This document shows, one piece after another, positions 9,201-17,663 of a stretch of DNA of 20,438 bases (within the stretch, counting starts at the first letter, position 1; each line of letters begins with the position of its first letter). Made by a program: the position numbers and the translations under genes. The DNA is from Acanthaster planci (lineage: Eukaryota > Echinodermata > Asteroidea > Valvatida > Acanthasteridae). The DNA lies in assembly GCF_001949145.1 (NCBI RefSeq), contig NW_019091497.1, forward strand, positions 47,174-67,611, written 5' to 3'. Under the pieces are notes generated by a model that was given only the letters and a program-made list of their open reading frames with translations, searched no databases and was not told the origin of the DNA.

Positions 9201-12200
9201 GTACACATGTATTGTCTATGTACATTACGATTCCTTGCACTAATTCAATGGCTTTGATTTACCTTGGTTTATTTCTACCTCCATGGTCGATCCAAGCAAA
9301 TTCGTTCTCAATTATTATCCTCATGGGCTGCAAATTTGATAATTGATCAATTGCCCCTAAGGATGAAGCTATACAGCAAGCTGCTTGCATATTACATCAC
9401 GACTTGACAGTGCAGTACGTACATGGGCGTAATACAGTTATACGGTACAGAAAACATACACTCATCCGCACACGCAGTGGCTAAGTTCGTTCAATTAGTA
9501 TGGGCAGTATGGGGCTTGTCACTTGACACTTCTTGGCAACCACAGCGAAGGAAACTGATACCGAAGCACGATTCTTTTTCAATGCCCACTTACACAAAGG
9601 AATTTTTGCGGTTTTGTGGAAAAGGGACCGAGAAAAACATGCTGCGTGTATCCCATCCCATGTAGGCAACGTACCCAATATGGACACTAGAACATGTCGT
9701 CAAAGTGAATTGGATCACACCATTACGATGTAGGGGTGTATCCTTAGAAGTGACCAGCAATTGACCCCTGTTATAATACCTTGACAATTAAAATGAATGA
9801 AATTCGATATTTCGATAATATCGATATAAAAAACCTGATATATCGTTATGGGTCAAAATACGATATCGACGGTGCCTGTTTGGAACTTCCCCCAGAGAAG
9901 TTTTTTCAATTTTTCGTTTTTGTGTAGGAGGTCTTTCTTACCCTTGTCCGAGGTTTGTGTGTTTCTGTCTTGGCTTTCTTGTGATGAGCATCAATTTCTT
10001 CATCTTCGTCACCTGGAACTGTGGATATGAAACAAAGGAGCATGGACAGACAAGGTGCAACAAGTTTGCTACCAACTGTTTAACACGGCCAGATCCATCC
10101 CCATCTACTAGGACGCAGGGAGGAGGTGGACTGCTACACTGACGACAGTGAAGCCTAGCCGCTAGTTCATAACTCAGCCAACTGGCCCTGGCATTGCAGC
10201 TTGTATTTCACTGCTCCAAATGACATTTCAGAATTGTCAGGTAGTAAACGTTGGACTTGACCACAACACTGCCAAGAAAGTTACCCGTGGAATACACTTA
10301 CCTGCTGACCAGACCTTTAACATCGAGTCCATGGACCCACTGGCCATCTGCGAGAACAAATCCGAAATGCAGGGAAAGATAAAAACAAATTAAGCAAAGG
10401 GCCACACATTAATTAAGCTCATAAGAGTAAGTACACTGGTCATGTAATGGTCACTCTCTACACTTCCATCGTTAACTTTTACATAATTGGTCTATAGCCC
10501 TACTCTCTACACTGCTAGCCTTGCTTTGAGTGTAGCGGGTCTATCATTCCAACATTACCTTTCTGACTGATCTTTAGACCTGCCCTCTCCACTGCCAACA
10601 TTGCTTCATGTGTGATCAATCTACAGTCAAACTCCCTACACTTGTTGAATTACCTTTGTGTGTGACTGGTCTACAGCAACACTCTCTACACTGCCAGCAT
10701 GACCTCGGCATGAATGCAGACATTCATGTTTCTGGGTTTTCTCATTCCATTTCCAGATTAATAACGTCTGGTCCATGGATCCACTCACTAGAAGGCTCTC
10801 TGAATCATCTGCAAAATATAAACTTGACAGTGGATTGTGATCTACAATACAAGTCTTATTTTAATATCAACACATTTTACTTCACTTTTTTTTACTCTTA
10901 TGTCTGCGTGAGGAATGCTATTGTGGCAATGCTGTGGTAGCCGTCGTAACAAGTCTTTCTTGTGGGCCAGTTAAGAGGCATGAAGTAGAATTCTATCTTG
11001 GCTGTAAAGTGATGGACGGAGTTGTTAGAAAGATCACACAGTAAGACTACCGATATTTTAGGGATGACACTGTGAGATTGCAGAGGTGCAGTTTCTTCAT
11101 GGCGTCATCCATTAATGTAGTGAGAATTAACTCTTCCCTTAGGGAGCATCTGAAAATTCGGAATGGTTGGAACGTTCCCATTGGAACGCTGTGTTCTCAT
11201 CCAGGAACGGTCGGCCGTTCCATTAGGAACACGATGTTCCAGATGGAACACCGTGTTCCTTTGTGAGAGCGGTCCGACGGGAACACGCATTCCCATCGGA
11301 ATGTCCCCATTCGGGTAGCTTCATATTGACCTTGTACAAATCTTAGCCAATGTCCAAAAAGTGGAGCCTGCCATAACAAACGAGCGTAGGTAAACCACTT
11401 TGCTTTTATGATAGGCCTAATTTTGAATAATAATCATAAGTAAACCTAAGATGGAAATGTGATGTGGCTAAATTAGTTAATGTGATGATGGAAATTTTGT
11501 TTTTAACTGAGATACAGAAGTGAAAATCACTACGTGCTTACTTCATGTAGAGTACATGTTTGTGTCGGTGTGAGTATCACTGGGCTATAAGCTGTAATAC
11601 CAACGTTGAGCTTAATTGCCTCGGTCATAACGTTGAACCTTTCCCATGATATTTGAAGACCTCACCCCGCACCCCTTCAATTACAGGTTAGGTTTTTCAA
11701 TTATTTCTGATATGATGGAATACTTATGCGTGGAAACATTGCGATGATAAATCCCTCTATCACGCAAACCCGACAACAAATAAAACACTCGCAAGTACAG
11801 ACGTTAACATGAACACAAGAAAATTAATGGTGTCCAGATATACTCTAAAGTCATTGGTAAGCTATGCCATGGTGAACATGGAAAAAAAAAACAGGAGAAA
11901 ATTTCACCTTCATGAGGAGTAAATCACAAAATGCTACGCTCCAGCTGCCTTCCTTCAAATACAGGGTCTAGGCAATGAATGCTAAAAATCTTTCTTCCCT
12001 ACTGCAGGACTGTTCCACTGGGAACACTGCTTGGAACGTGTCTGCGATGCGGGCACGTTCCGATGGAACACCAGCATTCCAGTGGGAACGGTCCAACTGA
12101 ATGGGAACGTTTCCGATTTTTGAGACGCTCCTTAAAAAACAATGTTCGTAGCTTAGAAGTTTGTTCTATTTGACATGTCTGAATTTCTATATGCCTAAGT

Positions 12201-15200
12201 TTAATAAGTTTAATCAATAAATGTACTGAAACTAACCTGAACTGAAAGTTGCCATCAGCCAACCTTATGACTAGAAAATACCTGTTTAAGCACTCAATAG
12301 AACACTGGACAAGATCACATCTTGTACGAGGTGACAAACAAGTCAGGTGACATGAAACACCAGGACTAGCCACACGAGTCAACCCTGCCAACATCATGGC
12401 AAATCATCACGGCCCCCATTTTAATATGCTGTGTTCCATCTATAAAACTACATTGCGATAATGTAAATTTCTGACCTGTTTGTATCCAAGCCACTGTTTT
12501 GACTGGGTCTGAGTGATATTGCATAACAGCAAGGTTCTCTCCTTCTTGTGTCCATATCCTGACAGCGTTGTCATAGGACCCGGTCACTAACCTGTCAAAA
12601 ACAAAGAAAACAAAGGGAGAACTAAGAAAACAACATCAAGCAGATCAAGTCTTTACCATGGACACTCTCTGTCAAAACTCTGCAGGCAATGTGGCAGAGT
12701 AATGAAAACTGAATAAAAATATTGATTTTGAGTCTCCACTTGCCCAATGATTAAAGCTGGGAATTCTCTGTGCTTTCCAAGGGCCAATGTGAACAAAAAT
12801 GACAAAAATCATTAAAAAGCTCATGTTGGTGGACCGTTCACTTCCTAGAGTATTTGTCTTACCTGACAAGCATTGGTTCTGAAATCAGTGACTGTTGTGT
12901 TGCAAGTTAACTGAATGAAAACAGTCCAGCTTATTAGGGGCTGGTCACTGAGAAGAAGGACACCATACTAGTAATCTAGAGGTTGTGGATTCATTGCCCA
13001 CCTGGGCTAACTTGAAATGGCTTCATAAACTCAGAAGGATTGTCTACTTGTGTACCACTGTTGCAAGCCTACTAACATGGTCTGACAATGGAACCTTTGG
13101 AGACTGGCAGTGATGCTAAGTTAGCATATTGGCAGATGGGTGCTTGTGGTGAGTCGAGTGTGCACATGTATGACACACTCATAAATGAACAAGACTGTAA
13201 TCACAACAAAACCCAACATCAACCCTAACCCTCTGAATGATTGATTTTTACTGGGCTATACTGGGTTACTGGGAATGACATCCCGGAGCAAAGTGGGTGA
13301 TTTCAAGTATAATCTGGGCCCAAATTTTTTGTATAGAGGAGCATTATTTATTATGCCCTCAACACCATGAGGCTCAGCCCAAGACGTTGACACAATGCAA
13401 CTACCAAAGTAACCACACATGTTTACCAGAGAGCTTAAATCCTTCAAAATTCTCTGCTTTAACCATTTAGCGCCGGTTGACCCCATATGGCTTCTGATCC
13501 ACACAGCCGGACGGCCTCATGTGGGGACCGGACTGACTGCTATGAGTCACCATAGGCTGTAATCCTACTAATGTGAAATACAATGGCATGAAATACCGCA
13601 GCGCTCTAGGCCAGCCTGGCTGACGAACGCGTCACCCAGCCCGCCCATTTTTTGTCCTTCTTGGCAGGGCTGAGGGTGAACAAAGAAGCCATTATGTAAC
13701 ACCATAATAAACATAACAATCACGTTTTTTGAAAGCGTCCAGCCACCCTTCACTGCCTTCTGACTCTCATTACATGACATGCATTTCTTGGGTGATTTTT
13801 TTCCTATAAAAGTATGGTGAATACGAATGTCAAAAATCAAAATCAGAAAACACTGCCCGGCAGCCTGTAATTCAAGGGAATTTTTACCCGGCGTTAAGTG
13901 GTTAAAATGGGAAGATTGTGGAGAATTTGGGAAAATATAAGACTACAAAACAAAGTGACTGTTCCTGAAGACAACGACAATGTGCAAGAATTGCTCGAAC
14001 CACAAAACATTTTCAGAGAAATCAAAGGACAGACTGACCTGTGATTGGCTGCTTGTACGGAGCTGACCCAATCATCGTGTAGAATGCTACCAGCTGGCTG
14101 AGGGGCTGGGTGCTTCTCCAAGTACTCAATCTCAACCACGCTCTCAGTGGAGATGGATTTCTCCTCCAAGTGCTTGCCCAAGGCCACACGCAGGAACTCC
14201 CCATTGATGAGGAAGTCAAAGTCAACAGCCACGGCATCCTCAGATTCTTCTGATGAGGATCAACATTTAGGAACAAAACTTGGTCACCGATTCTCAATCT
14301 CAATTCAATTCAATTCAATTCAATTCAATTCAATTCCATTCATTTCCTCCTCATCGCAAAATACAGATACTTACAACATGAGATAAATAGGCCACCACAG
14401 GTGGCAAACCTTGAAATCAAAGCTTGTGTAAGGCATGCCAAGCTTGTGTTCTCAATCTCAAATGGTGAATTTTGAGCAAATCATGAGAAGAATTTTTAAG
14501 GAACCTTTCTGAACCTGTGTAAGAAACCAATGGCACATTCTCTGTGTTCTTCAAGGGACACTGTACTAGGCCGTAACATGGAAGTAGCTTGGCTCCACAT
14601 GACCCCCTTCCCCAAATCCTGCAGAGTACCCCCAAAACTCCAGGTACATAAACTTGTAATACAGGTACATGTCGCTAGGAAGATTGGGTTGAAGTGATCA
14701 ACTGAAACTGAGATAATGTAGTCTTGTAGGCCCCTACCTCGACTGAGTAGTTTATTGATGAGGGCACTCAACTCTGTTACTTCCACGGAGGCAGGTACTG
14801 AGAATGGTGAGTCACCAACAGCGTAACTGCAACAAAACAAAACAAAAACATGTCACAGTACGTGGCACAAAAAATAATACATGTAGTAGCGTACAGCTAC
14901 AGAAAGGAACTTGCTTTTTGGGAATTAAAATTTTTACTCTAACAAGTTGTCGTCTGATTCCTAAATAGTTTTACTTTAGCGGTATCACTGCATACAAGTT
15001 GATCGGACCAAAATTTGAGTACTGCTCAGCCATTTGGGATTCCCATCACAAACTTATGTTGACAAAGCCAAGCTGGGTACAGTTCAAACCAGAGTGACCG
15101 GATTCCCTGTAAGTGATTAGACTACAATCCTTGCTGACCTGAAGTGGGAAATACTGACATACTCTGGAACTAAATCTTGACTGACGACTATCTACAAGAA

Positions 15201-17663
15201 AACCATGGGCTAATTCTAAGCAGCATCGGAAGTTACCTTTAACCGCCAAATTTAGCAAGACAGTCAGCCCAAACGAGATCAAGAGAGGGCACAGTTTTCC
15301 TAGTGACCGTGGCTCCTCTAGTATGTCTGGTGGGACCTACACCTCGCCGGTTCACAAACAATTATGAATGCATGTGTTGTGGTCACATTGTCAACACCCA
15401 CCAACATGGCTCATTTCAACTGATGAGGGGGTATTTCTTCTCTAAGTAGATACACATTGAGCCAGATGAAGTGGATCTTCCAGAATATTATCACCACCAA
15501 TACGACCAACAGAGAGAGACTGTTATCACTACATGTATATCAGTAGTCTGAGTAACTTGGACTCTATGCATCCCTTTTTTAATCATTTGGACATGGTCGG
15601 GCGATAGTAGAGTCCAAGTACCTTCCATAGGCTTTTCATCATGTTCATCCCATTAATTCATTTCACTCAAAACAGCTCGTACCCAGAGTCAAAATCGTCA
15701 GAATTCATCCCCCAAACAGTCCTCAAACTGTCTTTTGTGCCCACTTTGGGATTCAGTGGGAATCAAAGATTACAATGAAGGTGGTAAGGTTAAATGGGAT
15801 AAAAAGAGAAATTTTCTGTTGAAATCAGAAATGCTTCTCTTCGCATTTATAAAAAAATCGTTTTTTGGGAGTTCAGTTCTACCACGAGAATGCTCAGAGT
15901 GAAAAAATGCGGCGACGAGCGCAGCAAACAAATCTATGATTTCATAATGTGGCTCTCCTTCCCCCAGAGTTTCTTGACCTTGGGGCTGTAATAGAGGTTT
16001 TATAGCACAAGAGCAGAGAGAAACAGGTACAGTACACTACTCAAAAAAAGTCAAGGACCACTTTTTATTTTGTGTATACTTTTTTATACACGTTTGAGAT
16101 AATTTACGGCTGAAAATGTGCTTTGATGTTTTGAAACATTTTAAACATTTTTTGTTCCAATGAGAAAACCATCTAGACAAACATAATATGAAAGAACTAG
16201 ACCCCACTCATTGCTTGGAAGAAAATTACAAGTTAAGAAAAAAGCAGTCCTTAACTTTTTTTGAGTAGTGTGAGTTAGATGTCATTCTCAGCAAATGACC
16301 GAGGCCATCTGCTGAAATTCATCAGGACCTTACTTCGGTTCAAATTGGGACAGGTTCAGTGTTGATCAACACTGTCAATGTAAAAGTAATTCCCAGTCGC
16401 TCACTTACTGTACCTCTTTCAATTCACAATTGAGTGTGAGCAAGCACAGCACTCACAGCACTCACACACCGAAATAATGTAATAATTATTAAATTGCAGA
16501 GACGTAGTGTGACACCATCGAACCAGGCATCTACTGGATGCTCCCAATGACTTTTGTTTCAAGTTTGCCTGATATTAAGGAAGACTTCAACTCATGTTTG
16601 TGATGTCAGTAGTAATCTTTAATAAATTTTTACATAATAATTGCATTCGGGCATGGTCACTGACAGTAGAGCCCAACAACCTTCCATAGGCCTTGTGTAC
16701 CATTAAGTGGTTTCACTCTAAATAGCTCCGAAGCCTTCCACAGATCCAAATTCCCAGATTTCATCCTCAAAACAGTCTTGAAACAGTCAAACGCATCAAC
16801 AGATACTGTAGGATTCAGTGGGAGTTTAACATTCCAGTGATGGTGGTAAGGTTTACTTACATATTCATGATATTATTAGATTAGCAGAAAAATTTCCAGC
16901 TGAAATTAGACAGGCCATTTCAAACTGTTAAAAGTGGCAATTTGTAGAGTCCTAGTCATGTACAGTTTTGATGTGATCACTGCTACCAGGCATGCGGCAC
17001 TCAGGAATCAGTCGTTGTTGGTGCGCATGGCTCAGAAATCAGTCGTTGTTGGTGTGCATGTGCTGACACGGCATGCTTTTGTGAATGGTCCGCTGGGCCA
17101 GCGCACTGTGCCATCGTCTCCAGGACATTAACATACCGACACACAGTTTAAATCGCTATTTGAATATGATTTGAACAAGATGGCAACATCGAACTTGTCG
17201 ACAAGGCTGTTCTGATTTGAAGGGGAAATTTCTCTTTTTTTCCCTAATGTGAGTAACCTTACTAATACCATCATTGTTGGAATCTCTGATTCTCACTCGG
17301 TCCGTAGCCAGGTGCATTATACAGTTTAAGGATCGTTTTGGAGGTGAATTTGGAGGATTTTTCGGGGTAGGAGCTATTTTGAAATGAATTAATGAAACTT
17401 GAAACACTGTGAAGCAAAAGCCTATGGAAGGTACTTGGACCCTACTATCGCCCGATAAGGTGATTTGTAGGGTCCAAGTTTATACTCAGACTAGTACTAG
17501 CCACATGTCAACATGACCATGACGACAGTCATCACAGTCTTTTAGTTTTACTTTTAGCCCTACCACCTGACCACCTGCCTACTTTTACTAACCATTCTTG
17601 TTTCGTAACAAACTTGGCCTGAAGGTGAGAGCCGTAGCCACTGACATCCAACTTTGTGGCCAT
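6196..17663 (-). CDS. WDR12: WDR12, ribosome biogenesis protein (Ytm1 homologue), 12 coding exons
   Basis: Spliced minus-strand exons: 17663-17593, 14826-14738, 14249-14039, 12591-12476, 10808-10654, 10347-10302, 10018-9942, 8958-8818, 8142-8037, 7502-7370, 6506-6434, 6273-6196. They total 1296 bases, or 431 residues plus TGA, with all introns GT-AG and all phases matching. Residues about 14-100 form the NLE domain. The Glu in [11 protein letters not shown] (residue 89) aligns with the Glu known to contact the midasin MIDAS domain. Seven WD repeats follow, closing at [10 protein letters not shown] (137), [10 protein letters not shown] (181), [10 protein letters not shown] (227), [10 protein letters not shown] (291), [10 protein letters not shown] (332), [10 protein letters not shown] (378) and [10 protein letters not shown] (420). 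A basic loop at 241-255 may be a nuclear signal. In the family it acts with Pes1 and Bop1 in nucleolar 60S maturation. The length matches vertebrate WDR12 (about 420). It appears intact, while its introns are loaded with mobile elements. Confidence 0.95.
6434..6506 (-). CDS. WDR12: WDR12 exon 11 (WD7 start)
   Basis: The acceptor TTTTACAG precedes 6506 and the donor AGAG/GTGAGA follows 6434. It encodes [20 protein letters not shown] and then SKSE. APLYxM...DKxLAVDW matches the start of the last blade. Confidence 0.92.
6678..6878. mobile_element. hAT-like MITE in WDR12 intron 10
   Basis: The body is 6686-6870 (185 bases). The left end CAGTGTTGTAGTCGAGACTA and the reverse complement of the right end CTGTGTCGTAGTTGAGACCA match at 16 of 20 positions. 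The flanks GTTTGTAC (6678-6685) and ATTTGTAC (6871-6878) are an 8-base target duplication with one mismatch. An 8-base duplication with CAGTG-type ends is the hAT pattern. No coding region is present. Confidence 0.7.
7370..7502 (-). CDS. WDR12: WDR12 exon 10 (WD6)
   Basis: The acceptor CTTTACAG precedes 7502 and the donor GAAG/GTGTGT follows 7370. It encodes [20 protein letters not shown] and [17 protein letters not shown]. It ends in phase 2, and the split codon AG/T gives Ser382. Confidence 0.95.
7503..8036. other. WDR12 intron 9, nothing recognised
   Basis: Only the splice signals of the flanking exons are evident. I see no inverted repeats with target duplications and no conserved coding segment in this 534-base intron. 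Confidence 0.4.
8037..8142 (-). CDS. WDR12: WDR12 exon 9 (WD5)
   Basis: The acceptor CATTACAG precedes 8142 and the donor AAAG/GTTAGA follows 8037. It encodes [20 protein letters not shown] and then [18 protein letters not shown]...GSTDRHxRLWDPR is the most recognisable family signature. It ends in phase 1. Confidence 0.93.
8527..8635. mobile_element. Palindromic MITE, 8-base target duplication, intron 8
   Basis: The body is 8535-8627, only 93 bases. The ends are TACCGCTGGGCGATTA and, reverse complemented, TACCGCTGGGTGATTA (one mismatch). The interior is built of TAATCGATTAATC-like words, so nearly the whole element can fold back. GTGCACAT occurs exactly at 8527-8534 and 8628-8635 as the target duplication. 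The length of the duplication suggests hAT or P-like mobilisation, but the termini do not match a family I can name. Confidence 0.8.
8818..8958 (-). CDS. WDR12: WDR12 exon 8 (WD4)
   Basis: The acceptor TTTGCAG precedes 8958 and the donor TTTG/GTAAGA follows 8818. It has 47 whole codons with [15 protein letters not shown] and [20 protein letters not shown]. The ASWDHT motif is strongly conserved in WDR12. Confidence 0.95.
9093..9175 (+). mobile_element. pogo/Tigger-like 5' end fragment, intron 7
   Basis: TA followed by CAGTAAACTCCGGCTAAGTC at 9095 resembles a pogo-group terminus. An internal inverted pair AAGTCGGCA / TGCCGACTT and a CTTGGGACTC word are also typical of that group. No matching right end is found in the intron, so this is a solo end. 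Confidence 0.4.
9803..9869. repeat. CGATAT-rich repeat block, intron 7
   Basis: Repeated CGATAT and ATATCG words occur within 70 bases, 70 bases downstream of the exon 7 donor in transcript order. Such blocks form the interior of some hAT MITEs. A TAGGGGTGTA word at 9731 could be the terminus of one, but I could not find a convincing partner end. Confidence 0.35.
9942..10018 (-). CDS. WDR12: WDR12 exon 7 (acidic-basic linker loop)
   Basis: The acceptor ATCCACAG precedes 10018 and the donor AAGG/GTAAGA follows 9942. It encodes [20 protein letters not shown] and then HKPRTR. This is the low-complexity loop between WD3 and WD4. Acidic then basic residues are typical of the family here, and the basic part may be a nuclear localisation signal. 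Confidence 0.88.
10302..10347 (-). CDS. WDR12: WDR12 exon 6 (WD3 end)
   Basis: A 46-base microexon with acceptor TTCTCGCAG before 10347 and donor GCAG/GTAAGT after 10302. It encodes [15 protein letters not shown], which completes WD repeat 3. Its phases (0 in, 1 out) fit both neighbours exactly. Confidence 0.9.
10444..10713 (-). repeat. Decayed tandem duplication of the exon 5 3' edge
   Basis: The last roughly 60 bases of exon 5 and its donor (plus-strand words TTACCTTTGTG, GACTGGTCTACAG, ACTCTCTACACTGCCAGC) recur about four more times in the adjoining intron, at about 10598-10646, 10551-10597, 10492-10540 and 10444-10470. Spacing is about 47-60 bases and divergence is marked. The copy at 10551 retains a donor-like AAAG/GTAATG at 10559/10558. 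Confidence 0.6.
10654..10808 (-). CDS. WDR12: WDR12 exon 5 (WD2-WD3)
   Basis: The acceptor TTTTGCAG precedes 10808 and the donor AAAG/GTAATT follows 10654. It encodes [20 protein letters not shown] and [19 protein letters not shown]. The 3' edge of the exon and its donor are echoed by decayed tandem copies in the following intron. Confidence 0.93.
11143..12131. mobile_element. Foldback-type element with GTTCC/GGAAC palindromes, intron 4
   Basis: The left arm begins GGAGCATCTGAAAATTCGGA (11143). The right arm, reverse complemented, begins GGAGCGTCTCAAAAATCGGA (12131). Both arms continue for about 130-170 bases with clusters of imperfect palindromes of the type GTTCC-N4-GGAAC (for example GTTCCATTAGGAAC and GTTCCAGATGGAAC). 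The middle, about 11320-12000, is AT-rich and non-coding. The flanks are TTAG and TTAA, a possible but imperfect duplication. The superfamily is unknown. Confidence 0.6.
12476..12591 (-). CDS. WDR12: WDR12 exon 4 (WD1-WD2)
   Basis: The acceptor TTTTGACAG precedes 12591 and the donor ACAG/GTCAGA follows 12476. The joined codon AG/G gives Arg124, then [20 protein letters not shown] and [13 protein letters not shown]. It ends in phase 1 (G/AT, Asp163). Confidence 0.95.
12938..13010 (+). repeat. tRNA-derived SINE-like fragment, intron 3
   Basis: The stretch contains ACTAGTAATCTAGAGGTTG followed by GGATTCATTGCC, resembling the anticodon arm and a degenerate B box (GGTTCRANNCC) of tRNA-derived SINEs. 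A weak A-box-like word (CTGGTCACTGAG) precedes it. Identification rests on this pattern alone. Confidence 0.4.
13459..13905. mobile_element. piggyBac-like MITE, intron 3
   Basis: The body is 13463-13901 (439 bases), flanked on both sides by TTAA (13459-13462, 13902-13905), the piggyBac target site. The left end CCATTTAGCGCCGG pairs with the reverse complement of the right end, CCACTTAACGCCGG (12 of 14). CC- termini next to TTAA are the superfamily hallmark. The interior has no transposase. It ends 133 bases from the exon 3 donor. Confidence 0.75.
14039..14249 (-). CDS. WDR12: WDR12 exon 3 (NLE domain end, linker, WD1 start)
   Basis: The acceptor CTCATCAG precedes 14249 and the donor CACAG/GTCAGT follows 14039. 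It encodes residues 54-123, with [33 protein letters not shown] and [10 protein letters not shown]. The first residues (EESEDAVAV) are acidic and less conserved. A (CAATT)7 microsatellite lies 52 bases upstream of the acceptor. Confidence 0.93.
14301..14335. repeat. (CAATT)7 microsatellite, intron 2
   Basis: Seven perfect CAATT units. On the transcribed strand this is a (AATTG)n tract 52 bases before the exon 3 acceptor, so length change could shift branch-site spacing. Confidence 0.95.
14738..14826 (-). CDS. WDR12: WDR12 exon 2 (NLE domain)
   Basis: The acceptor TTGTTGCAG precedes 14826 and the donor CGAG/GTAGGG follows 14738. It encodes residues 25-53: [19 protein letters not shown] and then [10 protein letters not shown]. 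The PFSxPA and INKLL motifs are characteristic of the NLE domain. It enters in phase 2 and leaves in phase 1. Confidence 0.95.
14990..15245 (+). pseudogene. Non-LTR retrotransposon reverse transcriptase C-terminal fragment
   Basis: Plus-strand translation from 14990 gives [20 protein letters not shown], the familiar region after the polymerase core of CR1/jockey-type LINE proteins (xLVRPxLEYxSxxWDPxxK). After a TGA, another frame continues with DLKWEIL and [10 protein letters not shown], matching the LxWExL..RR..xRLxxxYK part. Several stops show it is dead. It lies in WDR12 intron 1, antisense to the gene. Clade assignment within non-LTR elements is open. Confidence 0.6.
15541..15840 (+). repeat. 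Unclassified hairpin-capped repeat, copy A
   Basis: It starts near AGTCTGAGTAACTTGG. ACTTGGACTCTA (15555-15566) and TAGAGTCCAAGT (15608-15619) form a perfect 12-base stem. The words CCTTCCATAGGC, CATTTCACTC, GGATTCAGTGGGA and GGTGGTAAGGTT follow and are shared with copies B and C. No coding potential is seen. The family was not recognised. Confidence 0.6.
16035..16270. mobile_element. Tc1/mariner-like MITE, intron 1
   Basis: 24-base terminal inverted repeats at 16035-16058 and 16247-16270 differ at one position (CACTACTCAAAAAAAGT then C or T then AAGGAC). The left flank is TA; the right flank is TG, a likely mutated TA duplication. Ends of the type CACTnCTCAAAAAAA are seen in Tc1-group elements. 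It is 236 bases long and non-coding, and sits between repeat copies A and B. Confidence 0.75.
16650..16915 (+). repeat. Unclassified hairpin-capped repeat, copy B
   Basis: It shares CATGGTC, CAGTAGAG, CCTTCCATAGGCC, TGGTTTCACTC, AAACAGTC, GGATTCAGTGGGA and GATGGTGGTAAGGTT in the same order as copy A. Only the right arm of the terminal hairpin is recognisable (GTAGAGCCCAA), so its left end has decayed or been lost. Confidence 0.55.
17000..17061. repeat. Two-copy 31-base tandem duplication
   Basis: CTCAGGAATCAGTCGTTGTT and the bases that follow, to 17030, are repeated at 17031-17061 with three substitutions. Confidence 0.85.
17170..17496 (-). repeat. Unclassified hairpin-capped repeat, copy C (inverted)
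   Basis: The minus-strand reading reproduces copy A: AGTCTGAGTATAAACTTGG, then a perfect 13-base stem (17433-17445 with 17467-17479, ACTTGGACCCTAC), then CCTTCCATAGGCTTTT, CATTAATTCATTTCA and AGTAAGGTTACTC. Copies A and C face each other about 1.5 kb apart, so 15541-17496 could be one composite element with long inverted ends. Confidence 0.6.
17593..17663 (-). CDS. WDR12: WDR12 exon 1 (start)
   Basis: ATG at 17663-17661 opens [20 protein letters not shown] and then KQE plus two bases (TG), before donor AATG/GTTAGT. The [10 protein letters not shown] block matches the first NLE strand of the family. An in-frame TGA lies two codons upstream of the ATG, so this is the first possible start in this exon. 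The split codon TG/T gives Cys24. The N-terminus is about ten residues longer than in vertebrate WDR12. Confidence 0.88.

Noticed and set aside
9340-9355. AATTGATCAATT palindrome.
   Set aside because: Short and AT-rich, expected by chance, with no duplications beside it.
13256-13504. An 82-residue minus-strand frame overlapping the start of the piggyBac-like MITE.
   Set aside because: It runs into the MITE terminus and has no known motif.
16840-16880. An alternative WDR12 first exon: ATG AAT AT followed by GTAAGT on the minus strand, in the right phase for exon 2.
   Set aside because: It lies inside repeat copy B, codes for only two residues plus a split codon, and lacks the conserved LQxxF strand found at 17663-17593.
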